The notes beneath the pieces were generated by a model. That model ran no database searches. It saw only the letters and a list, made by a program, of their open reading frames with translations, and was not told where the DNA came from. Below are positions 45,640 to 53,818 of a DNA stretch of 64,000 bases, in pieces; positions within the stretch are counted from its first letter, which is position 1, and the number at the start of each line of letters is the position of its first letter. The stretch comes from Pseudomonas cedrina subsp. cedrina. Lineage in GTDB: Bacteria > Pseudomonadota > Gammaproteobacteria > Pseudomonadales > Pseudomonadaceae. The translations under genes and the position numbers were made by a program. The stretch spans positions 124,001 to 188,000 of the forward strand of contig NZ_MNPW01000014.1 of NCBI RefSeq assembly GCF_001983175.1, written 5' to 3'.

Positions 45640-46512
45640 TCAGGCGTCGCTGGGCTTGCCAGTGAACTGGCTGACAGGTTTCGAGCAACCCACCCCGCAG
45701 TACGTGCATACGGTTTTGGCGCGTTTGATTTCGGGTTGGCGCCAATGCATGTCCATGACGGAAACGGCAGTGATGGGCGGTGCGCCTAGGGTGTTCTCAA
45801 GGGTTTTCACCGCATCGATAAGCGGACGCTTGATGCGCTCGGGCATCGATGTCAAAGGCCCGGCATCCGGCTGCATGGTTTTTTCCAGCAAGGCGTTGCA
45901 CGGGCAAACGGTGACGCAGTGGCCGCAGCTCACGCAGCTGGATCCCTCAATCGTGGTACCGCCATCCCACAACACCCGTGGATGATCCAGGGTGAAATCG
46001 ATACTCAAGGTCTCGTTGACCTCGACGTTCTGACACGCCTCGATGCAGCGTCCACAGAGGATGCATTGGTCGGGATCGTAGGTGTAAAAAGGGTTGGAGT
46101 GATCCTTGCTGTAAGGCTTGCGCTGGTACTTGTAACGCTGGATCGCAGGGTTGATGTCGGCGACGGTATTGTGCAGCGTGCAGTCTCCGGTGTTGTGCTC
46201 GCAGACGCTGCAATACAACTCATGCTTGGCAAGGATCCGGTCCAGGCCTTCTTCCTGGGCGGCCTTTATGTGAGGCGCTTCACTTACCAGCTTCATCCCG
46301 TTGGCCGTACGCAACGTACAGCCGCGAACCATTTCGCCGTTGTGCTCGATCCAGCAGACATCGCAGGTCTGAATCGGCCCAAGGGCTCGGTGATAGCAGA
46401 CGTGGGGCAAATCGATACCCTGCTCTGCGAGGAAATCGATCAGCGGCTGGTCAGTTTTTCCGTGAAGGATGCGACCGTTGTATTCGACGCTGCACTGGAT
46501 ATCGTCACTCAT
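45640..46512 (-). pseudogene. Formate dehydrogenase alpha subunit, N-terminal iron-sulfur part only
   Basis: The frame (290 codons, ATG 46512) is the NuoG-like front end of a soluble formate dehydrogenase: [2Fe-2S] site VCYHRALGPIQTCDVCWIEH near 38-57, the His-Cys3 cluster region CSVCEHNTGDC near 102-112, two ferredoxin motifs (CILCGRCIEAC and CVSCGHCVTVCPC), and the first molybdenum-domain motif CTYCGVGCS near 265-273. The ~600-residue catalytic domain should follow, but the frame ends 14 residues later. It is either a deletion relic or a retained electron-transfer protein, since the surviving part is intact and directly precedes cydA in the same transcript. Confidence 0.75.
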
Positions 46513-46660
46513 GAAGACTCGCCCCGTTCGCCGATTTATTTGCCGTTGCATTGGCTCCGGGATACGCCGGAGGATGCGCAAGCAGAAATATTCAGTTACA
46601 GGGTCGATATTCAAGAGCCCAAAAACGTTCAGAACTTTTTCTGGCTGACGTCGTGAATGG

Positions 46661-46822
46661 TCATTCCCGTCTAGAGTTGGATTCGTCGGGCAGACGCCAG
46701 CGATCCGCGATAGACCGTTCATCGAAAGTTTCAAAATTTCTCAAAGCATTTTCAAAAGCTTCGTTATCGCAATAGATATCTACCGCGTGGATGTTAGAGG
46801 TTGCAGCCTGCTGCGAATGCAT
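46661..46822 (-). CDS. Hypothetical small protein, 53 residues
   Basis: A short minus-strand frame from ATG 46822 to a TGA at 46661-46663, acidic, with a stretch VDIYCDNEAFENALRNFETF that looks codon-biased and compact. There is no strong ribosome-binding site. It lies between the divergent alcohol dehydrogenase and the formate dehydrogenase fragment and could be a leftover of the cluster that once continued here. No family recognised. Confidence 0.3.
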   Translation of the reverse strand: MHSQQAATSNIHAVDIYCDNEAFENALRNFETFDERSIADRWRLPDESNSRRE

Positions 46823-46884
46823 GAGGGGGCTTGCTCACTTCCAGGCGGCTTAACTCACCCCTCATCGACCCTGCGAGGTGAAAA

Positions 46885-48054
46885 ATGAAGGCTATTGTGT
46901 TCCACGGTGTCGGCGATATCCGGCTGGATGAAGTTGCCGAGCCCACGCTGCAAGCGCCCAACGACGCGATCATCCGCATAACCGCCTCGGCCATTTGCGG
47001 CACCGACCTTCACTTTATCCGCGGCAGTGCACCGGATATGCAACCTGGCACGATTCTAGGTCATGAAGCGGTCGGTATCGTGGAGGCCTTGGGTGAGGAT
47101 GTACGCAATTTAAGGATCGGCGACCGTGTGCTGGTCCCTTCGACCATCGCATGCGGCAATTGCGCTTACTGCCGCGCGGGTTATTTTGCTCAGTGCGACG
47201 TAGCCAACCCCAACGGCAAAACTGCCGGCACGTCCTTTTTTGGCGGTCCCAAGACCACTGGCCCCTTTAATGGGCTGCAAGCGGAAAAAGCCCGAATCCC
47301 CTTCGCTAACATCGGGTTGATAAAACTGCCCGACGCCATTACTGACGACCAGGCGATTGCAATGTCGGATATTTTCCCAACCGCCTGGTTCGGCGCCAAA
47401 ATGGCGGAAATCAGGGACGGTGACACCGTTGCGGTTTTTGGCTGCGGGCCGGTAGGTCTGTTTGCGATCGTAAGCGCCAAGCTGCTGGGCGCCGGTCGTA
47501 TCTTTGCCATCGATGGCCTGGACGACAGGCTGGATCGCGCGCGAGACCTTGGCGCTGAATGCATCAATTTCGAAAAGGAAGACCCTGTCGAGACGCTGCA
47601 TCGCCTGACCAATGATATTGGCGTGGACCGAGCGATTGATGCCGTAGGCATTGATGCCAACCACACTCACCACGCCCAAGCCCCCGGCAGCGCACAATGG
47701 CAACCGGGCGATGAGCCATCCCAAGCCTTGGAATGGGCCGTCCAAGGATTGGCCAAGGCTGGCACGCTATCAATAATAGGTGTCTACCCTGCCGGGTTCG
47801 ACCGTTTCCCCATCGGCGCGGCGATGAATAAAAACCTGCGCATGAACATGGGCAACTGCCATCATCGAAAGTACATCCCCAAGCTCATCGAAATGACGTT
47901 GGCGGGTCGTGTTGACCCGTCCAAAGTGCTGACACAGCATGAGCCCATGGCGGATGCCATCAGCGCCTTCCAGAAGTTTGATCAGCATTCCCCTGGCTGG
48001 ATCAAAGTCAAGCTGGAGACTACCGCACAACCTGGCGTAACCGGCCTTGGTTGA
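46885..48054 (+). CDS. Zinc-dependent alcohol/formaldehyde-type dehydrogenase
   Basis: A 389-residue MDR enzyme with both zinc sites: catalytic Cys in SAICGTDLHF near 37-46 with GHEAVGIVE near 60, and the structural four-Cys loop CGNCAYCRAGYFAQC near 90-104. The NAD site GCGPVGLFAIV is near 188. It resembles glutathione-independent formaldehyde dehydrogenase and threonine-dehydrogenase-like alcohol dehydrogenases. AGGTG precedes ATG 46885. It is divergent from the formate dehydrogenase remnant, so a former formaldehyde-to-formate unit is possible, but it also heads the strand carrying the two GH13 genes. Confidence 0.88.
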   Translation: MKAIVFHGVGDIRLDEVAEPTLQAPNDAIIRITASAICGTDLHFIRGSAPDMQPGTILGHEAVGIVEALGEDVRNLRIGDRVLVPSTIACGNCAYCRAGYFAQCDVANPNGKTAGTSFFGGPKTTGPFNGLQAEKARIPFANIGLIKLPDAITDDQAIAMSDIFPTAWFGAKMAEIRDGDTVAVFGCGPVGLFAIVSAKLLGAGRIFAIDGLDDRLDRARDLGAECINFEKEDPVETLHRLTNDIGVDRAIDAVGIDANHTHHAQAPGSAQWQPGDEPSQALEWAVQGLAKAGTLSIIGVYPAGFDRFPIGAAMNKNLRMNMGNCHHRKYIPKLIEMTLAGRVDPSKVLTQHEPMADAISAFQKFDQHSPGWIKVKLETTAQPGVTGLG

Positions 48055-48095
48055 GCAAACCGGCAACTTGAATGACGCCTATTCAAGGAGGGACC

Positions 48096-49643
48096 ATGTC
48101 CGTTACGCAGCATTCGACATGGTGGAAAAACGTCGTGATTTATCAGGTGTACCCACGCTCGTTCGCCGATGGCAACGGCGATGGTGTCGGCGATCTGCCA
48201 GGTCTGATTGCACGGCTGGATTACCTTAAGGCACTGGGCGTTGGCGCGTTGTGGTTGTCGCCGGTGTACCCGTCGCCCATGTGCGATGCCGGTTACGACA
48301 TCTGCGACTACACGGATATCGACCCGTTATTCGGCCGCCTGGCCGACCTCGATCAACTGATATCCGAAGCCCACAAACGGGGCCTGAAGCTGTTGATGGA
48401 CTTCGTGCCCAACCACACCTCGGATCAACACCCCTGGTTCATCGAGTCTCGGTCCAGTCGCGACAACCCCAAACGCGACTGGTATATCTGGCGCGACCAG
48501 CCGAACAACTGGCGCGCATCGATCGATGGCGGTAGCGCCTGGACCTGGGATGAAGTCAGCCAGCAATACTATCTGCACTTCTTTCTGCCTCAGCAGCCCG
48601 ACTTGAACTGGCATAACCCGCAGGTCGTCGAGGCCATGCACGATGTGCTGCGATTCTGGCTGGACCGTGGCGTCGACGGTTTCAGGATCGATGTGGTGCA
48701 TTGTGTGGGCAAGGATCCGACCTTTGCCGATGACCCGCGCTGCATGGCTGGCGAGACCATGGTGCAGATCAATGATCAGCCATACAGCCACGAAGTGCTG
48801 CGCGGGCTGCGTCGACTGGTCGATCATTATCCCGGCGACCGGGTGCTGATCGGCGAGGTCAATATCCGCTCGACCGCACGGGTTGCGGCGTACTACGGCG
48901 CCAGTGATGAACTGCACATGTCGTTCAACTTCCCGCCGCTCGATGCGCCATGGGACCCGGTGGTGTTCCGCCTGTGCATCCGTGAAGTCGAAAGTTGCCT
49001 CGGTCAACAGTCGGCCTGGCCGACCTGGGCCTTGTCCAATCATGACAACAGTCGGCTCCGCAGCCGTTACGGCGGCTCGCTGGCACGAGCGAATGCGGCA
49101 GCGGTAATGTTGTTGAGCCTGCGTGGTACGCCCTTCATTTTTCAAGGCGACGAACTGGCCCTGGAAGATACCCAAGTCACCGCACAAACCCGCGTCGACC
49201 CAGGCGGACGCGACGGCAGCCGGGCACCGTTACCGTGGCTATCGCAAGCGCCGCACGGCTGGTCGGGCAAGGCGCCGTGGCTGCCCTTCCCGCCGGACGC
49301 CGAGGCACTGGCCGTGCAAACCCAGGAAACGGCGAGCCACTCCACGCTCAAGCTTTATCGACGCCTGCTGCATTGCCGTCGGCACAGCGCGGCCTTGCGC
49401 CTCGGCGCATGGGAGGAGCTGCCTTCGCATCCGAAGTTATTGGCTTACCGCCGCTACTGCGGTGATGACGAGCGCATCGTATGCATCAATTTTGACGAGG
49501 CCCAGCATACTTTCGCCCTGGCTGGCGACTGGATCATCGAAGTCGCCAGTGACAGGCAGGGCGAGAATCAGCTCTTTGACGGGACCCTCGGCGCGCAGAA
49601 AGCGGTCATAGTGTGCCGCAAAGGAACTGACCATGAATGCTGA
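48096..49643 (+). CDS. GH13 alpha-glucosidase / oligo-1,6-glucosidase-like enzyme
   Basis: A 515-residue cytoplasmic GH13 hydrolase. The four conserved regions are intact: DFVPNHTS, GFRIDVVH (nucleophile Asp near 205), LIGEVN (acid/base Glu near 255) and LSNHDNSR (Asp). The opening YQVYPRSFADGNGDGVGDLP is typical of alpha-glucosidases that act on short alpha-glucans, trehalose or sucrose. ATG 48096 has a near-perfect AAGGAGG site. The stop overlaps the next GH13 gene start by 11 bases, so both are co-translated. Confidence 0.88.
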   Translation: MSVTQHSTWWKNVVIYQVYPRSFADGNGDGVGDLPGLIARLDYLKALGVGALWLSPVYPSPMCDAGYDICDYTDIDPLFGRLADLDQLISEAHKRGLKLLMDFVPNHTSDQHPWFIESRSSRDNPKRDWYIWRDQPNNWRASIDGGSAWTWDEVSQQYYLHFFLPQQPDLNWHNPQVVEAMHDVLRFWLDRGVDGFRIDVVHCVGKDPTFADDPRCMAGETMVQINDQPYSHEVLRGLRRLVDHYPGDRVLIGEVNIRSTARVAAYYGASDELHMSFNFPPLDAPWDPVVFRLCIREVESCLGQQSAWPTWALSNHDNSRLRSRYGGSLARANAAAVMLLSLRGTPFIFQGDELALEDTQVTAQTRVDPGGRDGSRAPLPWLSQAPHGWSGKAPWLPFPPDAEALAVQTQETASHSTLKLYRRLLHCRRHSAALRLGAWEELPSHPKLLAYRRYCGDDERIVCINFDEAQHTFALAGDWIIEVASDRQGENQLFDGTLGAQKAVIVCRKGTDHEC

Positions 49644-51255
49644 ATGGCCGCATGACACGGTGATCTATCAAGTCGACCCGTCGCAGTTTTTCGACAGCAA
49701 TGACGATGGCTGCGGCGATCTCACGGGCATCGTTGAACGCCTCGATCACTTAAGCGCGCTGGGAATCGGCGCGCTTTGGCTATTGCCGATTTATGCCTCC
49801 CCGTTTCGCGATTGTGGCTATGACGTCAGCGATCATCAGAGGGTGGCGCCACGCTTTGGCAGCGAAGAAGATTTGCGCCGGCTGATCGACGCAGCAAAGC
49901 AGCGCGGCTTACGGGTCATCATGGAGCTGGTGTTGCAACACACCAGCGAAAAACACCCCTGGTTCGAACAGGCACGCCAGGATCGCGGCAGTCGTTATCG
50001 CGATTACTACATCTGGTCCGACGCGCCGGTAGACGATGGCAACCAACCGATCTTTCCCAGCGTGGAAGACAGTATCTGGCAATGGGACGAGCAGGCCGGG
50101 CAATTCTATCGACACCTGTTTTATCGACACGAACCGGACCTCAACCTGAAAAACCTTGCGGTGATTGCAGAGATCGAACAGATCATCAGTCACTGGCTAA
50201 GCCTGGGCGTAGCCGGGTTTCGCCTGGACGCGGCGTCCCATGCGGTCGAACAAGCCGGCGGCGGTGAGGAAGAGCGCGGCGTGTGGCTGCTGGAGCGGCT
50301 GGCGGCGCATGCGCGCTCGATCAACCCGGACTGTTTGCTGATGGGCGAAGTCGATGTCGAACCGCAGCGTTTCGAACACTACTTTGGCAACGGCAATCGC
50401 TTGCAGCTGGCGCTGGACTTCTGGCTTAACAATCACCTGTTCCTGGCACTCGCCCGCGAGCGTGCGCAACCGCTGTTCCGTGCGTTGCAGCAACGACCGC
50501 AAGCGCCGGATGGCGCGGGTTATGCCGTGTGGCTGCGCAATCATGATGAACTCGACCTGGAACGTCTGAACGTGCGCGAGCGCGCCGAAGTCATGCAGGT
50601 GTTTGCTCCCCAGGCGCACATGCGTGTTTATGGCCGTGGCATCCGCCGCCGGCTTGCGCCGATGCTTAACGGCGATGTACGTCATCAGGCAATGGCGCAT
50701 GCGCTGTTGGCGTCGTTGCCGGGCACGCCGATCATCCGCTATGGCGAGGAAATCGGCATGGGCGATGATCTGCGGCGGCGTGAACGCCTGGCGGTGCGAA
50801 CGCCGATGCAGTGGAGCGCCGACACCAACGGCGGTTTTTCCCGAGCGGAGCACACGAAGCTGCCAGCGCCGCTGATCGATGACGGGCCGTTCAGCTACAA
50901 AGCGGTGAATGTCGCGGCGCAGCAAGACGATCCTGACTCCCTCCTCGCTCGTTGCCAGGCGATTTTCAAACTACGCGCCAGGCTCAGTGAAATCGGTAAA
51001 GGCACCGCCCAACCCCTTTCGCATGCTCATCCGGCGGTATTTGCCATGCGGCATATCGGCGAATCGACGACCATCGTCCTGGTCAATCTCAGCAGGCAAC
51101 CGGTCACGCTGGAGTTGACTATGACTCAGCAATTGCAGGGTTTCGAGCAGATCCTGGCCGACAGCTATTATCCTTCGCCAATCAGCGAAAACACCGCACT
51201 GACGCTCAACGGCTTTGGCTATCGCTGGTTTCGACGCAACCGTTCAGAACCATAG
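49633..51255 (+). CDS. GH13 trehalose-synthase-like enzyme with divergent region I
   Basis: A 540-residue GH13 protein resembling the catalytic half of trehalose synthase (TreS), which interconverts maltose and trehalose. The catalytic set is present: GFRLDAASHA (Asp near 200), MGEVD (Glu near 239), RNHDELDLER (Asp near 300). Region I, normally DLVLNH, reads ELVLQH near 96-101, a change at both the Asp and Asn positions. AAGGA lies upstream of ATG 49633. The 3' end overlaps the converging SDR gene by 12 bases. It may have altered specificity relative to its partner upstream. Confidence 0.82.
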   Translation: MNAEWPHDTVIYQVDPSQFFDSNDDGCGDLTGIVERLDHLSALGIGALWLLPIYASPFRDCGYDVSDHQRVAPRFGSEEDLRRLIDAAKQRGLRVIMELVLQHTSEKHPWFEQARQDRGSRYRDYYIWSDAPVDDGNQPIFPSVEDSIWQWDEQAGQFYRHLFYRHEPDLNLKNLAVIAEIEQIISHWLSLGVAGFRLDAASHAVEQAGGGEEERGVWLLERLAAHARSINPDCLLMGEVDVEPQRFEHYFGNGNRLQLALDFWLNNHLFLALARERAQPLFRALQQRPQAPDGAGYAVWLRNHDELDLERLNVRERAEVMQVFAPQAHMRVYGRGIRRRLAPMLNGDVRHQAMAHALLASLPGTPIIRYGEEIGMGDDLRRRERLAVRTPMQWSADTNGGFSRAEHTKLPAPLIDDGPFSYKAVNVAAQQDDPDSLLARCQAIFKLRARLSEIGKGTAQPLSHAHPAVFAMRHIGESTTIVLVNLSRQPVTLELTMTQQLQGFEQILADSYYPSPISENTALTLNGFGYRWFRRNRSEP

Positions 51256-52236
51256 CAGAACCATCGCACAGACCAGCGCCAACACCGCCGATACCGCCGA
51301 TACCTGGGTGGACGTCAGCGCCAGCGCGCTTGCGCGGGAGCGGCCGACAAAACGCCCGCGCGTCCGATGCAATTCAGCGCCCAGAGGCTGGTACAAGTTG
51401 TCGCCATGGCCGCCGTTGTCATCTTCCTTGCTCATTTGGCCCGGATAGCACTGACGCGCGAGCATTCGATCGAGCAGTCCCGGGATCAGGCAACTGCCGA
51501 CAATCGCCTTGATGCTCGCCATGCCCAGCCACAATTCCCGTGGCGGACGTTGGATCACACTCAAGATCGCTCGGGCGGCAACGTCCGGATCGTGAATCGG
51601 CGGCACTGGTTGCGGGCGTTTGTCGAGCTTGTTTCGCGCCCAGTCGAATTGCGGGGTGTTGATCGCCGGCAACTGCACCATGCATACACGAATTCGACTG
51701 CGCTCGTGCAGCAGTTCACAACGCAACGCATCGGTAAACCCGCGGACGGCGAACTTGGCGCCGCAATAAGCCGACTGCAAAGGAATTGCGCGATAAGCCA
51801 GCGCCGAGCCCACCTGGATGATCAAACCCTTATTGCGCGGCCGCAGCAATTTCAGGGCAGCCAAGGTCCCGTTGACGGTGCCCAGGTAAGTGACTTCGGT
51901 CACACGCCGGATTTCCTGCGCAGTGAGTTTTTCAATCGGCGAGAACACGGTGACCATCGCTGAATTTATCCAGATCTGCAGCGGCCCCAGTTCCTCATCA
52001 AGCGCAATGGCCGCCGCTTCAAGTGCGTCTGCATCGGCCACATCGACACTAATCGCCGTCGTCGCCTGGCCATATTGCGCCAGCTCCTCCCGTGTCGCCG
52101 CCAGACCGGCTTCATCGCGGGCCAGCAAACCGATGCGGTAACCGGCGGCGGCGAAACGATGCGCCGTGGCCCGCCCTACGCCTGCACTCGCACCGCAGAT
52201 CACCACCAATCCATTTTTCTGCTGAGCCATTACCAT
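51244..52236 (-). CDS. Short-chain dehydrogenase/reductase with C-terminal membrane helix
   Basis: An SDR-family protein of about 330 residues. Cofactor motif GASAGVGRAT near 15-24, NSA(M) in WINSAMVTVF near 90, catalytic Ser and Tyr-x-x-x-Lys in VGSALAYRAIPLQSAYCGAK near 141-160. The tail (about the last 25 residues) is hydrophobic (VSAVLALVCAMVLLWF) and probably anchors it. The first residues may be trimmed to MAQQKNG. The substrate is unknown; similar SDRs occur in stress-linked Pseudomonas clusters with GH13 genes. Confidence 0.85.
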   Translation of the reverse strand: MVMAQQKNGLVVICGASAGVGRATAHRFAAAGYRIGLLARDEAGLAATREELAQYGQATTAISVDVADADALEAAAIALDEELGPLQIWINSAMVTVFSPIEKLTAQEIRRVTEVTYLGTVNGTLAALKLLRPRNKGLIIQVGSALAYRAIPLQSAYCGAKFAVRGFTDALRCELLHERSRIRVCMVQLPAINTPQFDWARNKLDKRPQPVPPIHDPDVAARAILSVIQRPPRELWLGMASIKAIVGSCLIPGLLDRMLARQCYPGQMSKEDDNGGHGDNLYQPLGAELHRTRGRFVGRSRASALALTSTQVSAVSAVLALVCAMVLLWF

Positions 52237-52428
52237 CCCCTCCGGTAAACGCTTTGTGACGTCGCCTTGCCTTCAACAAAATGGACGGCGGGCGAACGCC
52301 AACAGTTCGAAATTTTTGGAGTCAATGGCGCAGTACTAAAGATCAATCAATGGACTAAACATCGGCATATCGCCCGCGCCTTGCCTCCGATCGATACTGA
52401 GGCACCAGTGCGCTCACTCCTCAAAGAC

Positions 52429-52890
52429 TTACTTCTCGGGAATTGAAGTGAATTCTCGAATCAGGATGCTCCCTGGAGGAGCTGACAGCGGCACGATATA
52501 AGGCGGTACATTTTGGGTCTGCTTACCTGGCTTGCGCATCGCTAGCTGGAGTTGTTTCACCACTTCCGCCGGTATGACCCACAAGCGCTTCTCCAAACCG
52601 AACTGGTCGGGTGTCGCCAACCGCAATTCACCCGTGCGGACACCGGTCAGCAACAACAATCGAAGGCCAAGGCGGGTTTGGTTTGCGCCACCATAATTTC
52701 GAAGCGCGGCCATCAACCCCGGAAGCTCGTCCATGCGCAGAAATGGATTGTGCGTAACCGGAGGTTTGGGAAGTGCGACCACATCTAGGTCTGAAGCAGG
52801 GTTGTGTTCCAGCCCCCCGATTTTCACCAGCGCATAGCGGAACAATTGGTTGAACCAGGTCCGGCATGAGTCAGAGCCAGATGCTCGTCT
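52429..52890 (-). pseudogene. Tyrosine-type integrase remnant next to tRNA-Gly
   Basis: A middle piece of a P4-like integrase: CRTWFNQLFRYALVKI leads into LLLLTGVRTGELRLATPDQF, which contains the first catalytic Arg. The frame fails soon after PYIVPLSAPPG, before the His-x-x-Arg box and the Tyr nucleophile, and no N-terminal domain remains beyond about 52890. It lies about 200-650 bases from a tRNA-Gly gene, a common island insertion site, so this is probably the scar of a lost island. The 190 bases between it and the SDR gene show nothing recognisable. Confidence 0.8.
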
Positions 52891-53018
52891 CGCTATCCAA
52901 GCTGCTCCAGCAAAAAACCGATTCAGTGCACATCCAAATCCAAGATCCTCATTCGGGACTTAAATCGGGACTTAAAAGCACTGGATGGAGCTGGATTTCA
53001 GTGGTTCCCGCCGGAACG

Positions 53019-53038
53019 AAAAAAGGGCCTAAAGGCCC
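53019..53038 (-). terminator. Terminator downstream of the pgsA/tRNA-Gly transcript
   Basis: On the minus strand GGGCC, a four-base loop, GGCCC, then six T. It is about 49 bases beyond the tRNA-Gly 3' end and suits termination of the gacA-uvrC-pgsA-tRNA transcript. Confidence 0.75.
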
Positions 53039-53086
53039 TGATTTCAATTACTTACAGAATTCAATGGAACTCTGCAGCGCAATATT

Positions 53087-53162
<76 letters not shown>

Positions 53163-53225
53163 GTCTTGGTGGTGCGCATTCTATAGAATTATCAGAACCC
53201 GTCAACACCTTGATTCAAAAAAGTT

Positions 53226-53786
53226 TTATTTCTTTTCGACCGTAGTGCGCAGGTGAGGCCAGGCGGCGCGCAGATATTGCAGCATGGACCACAGGGTCAG
53301 GCCCGCGGCGATCAGCAGCAAGGCGTAACCGGTGAGGACCCAGAACGAGAAGTCCGACGGGTTGGCCAGCAAGATGACCAGTGCGAGCATTTGCGCGGCG
53401 GTTTTCCACTTGCCCATGTTCGACACGGCGACATGGGCGCGGGCGCCGATTTCGGCCATCCATTCGCGCAGCGCCGAGACGACGATCTCGCGGCCGATGA
53501 TCACCGCGGCCGGCAGGGTCAGCCACAGATTGCCGTGTTCCTGCACCAGCAGCACCAGGGCGACCGCGACCATGAGCTTGTCGGCCACCGGGTCCAGGAA
53601 TGCACCGAATGGCGTGCTCTGTTCCAGGCGGCGCGCCAGGTAGCCGTCGAGCCAGTCGGTGGCGGCCGCGAAGGCGAATACCGAACTGGAGGCCATGTAG
53701 CTCCATTCGTACGGCAAATAGAACAACAGAATGAAAATGGGAATAAGCAGAACGCGTAGAACGGTGATCAGATTAGGGATATTCAT
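53226..53786 (-). CDS. pgsA: CDP-diacylglycerol--glycerol-3-phosphate 3-phosphatidyltransferase
   Basis: Makes phosphatidylglycerol phosphate from CDP-diacylglycerol and glycerol-3-phosphate, the committed step to phosphatidylglycerol and cardiolipin. About 186 residues with several membrane helices and the complete CDP-alcohol phosphotransferase motif DWLDGYLARRLEQSTPFGAF, continuing LDPVADK. MNIPNLITVLR (ATG 53786) is the standard start; an ATG two codons earlier is possible. It follows uvrC and precedes tRNA-Gly. Confidence 0.95.
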   Translation of the reverse strand: MNIPNLITVLRVLLIPIFILLFYLPYEWSYMASSSVFAFAAATDWLDGYLARRLEQSTPFGAFLDPVADKLMVAVALVLLVQEHGNLWLTLPAAVIIGREIVVSALREWMAEIGARAHVAVSNMGKWKTAAQMLALVILLANPSDFSFWVLTGYALLLIAAGLTLWSMLQYLRAAWPHLRTTVEKK

Positions 53787-53818
53787 CGGCACAACTGGCT
53801 ACGAGGTGGAAAGGCATT

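Noticed and set aside
45640..46512. A stand-alone NuoG subunit of complex I
   Set aside because: No other nuo genes are near and the frame ends right after the first formate-dehydrogenase Mo-domain motif.
52890..53018. A further gene between the integrase relic and the terminator
   Set aside because: Only direct repeats of GGGACTTAAA and no coding signal; probably the lost 5' end of the integrase.
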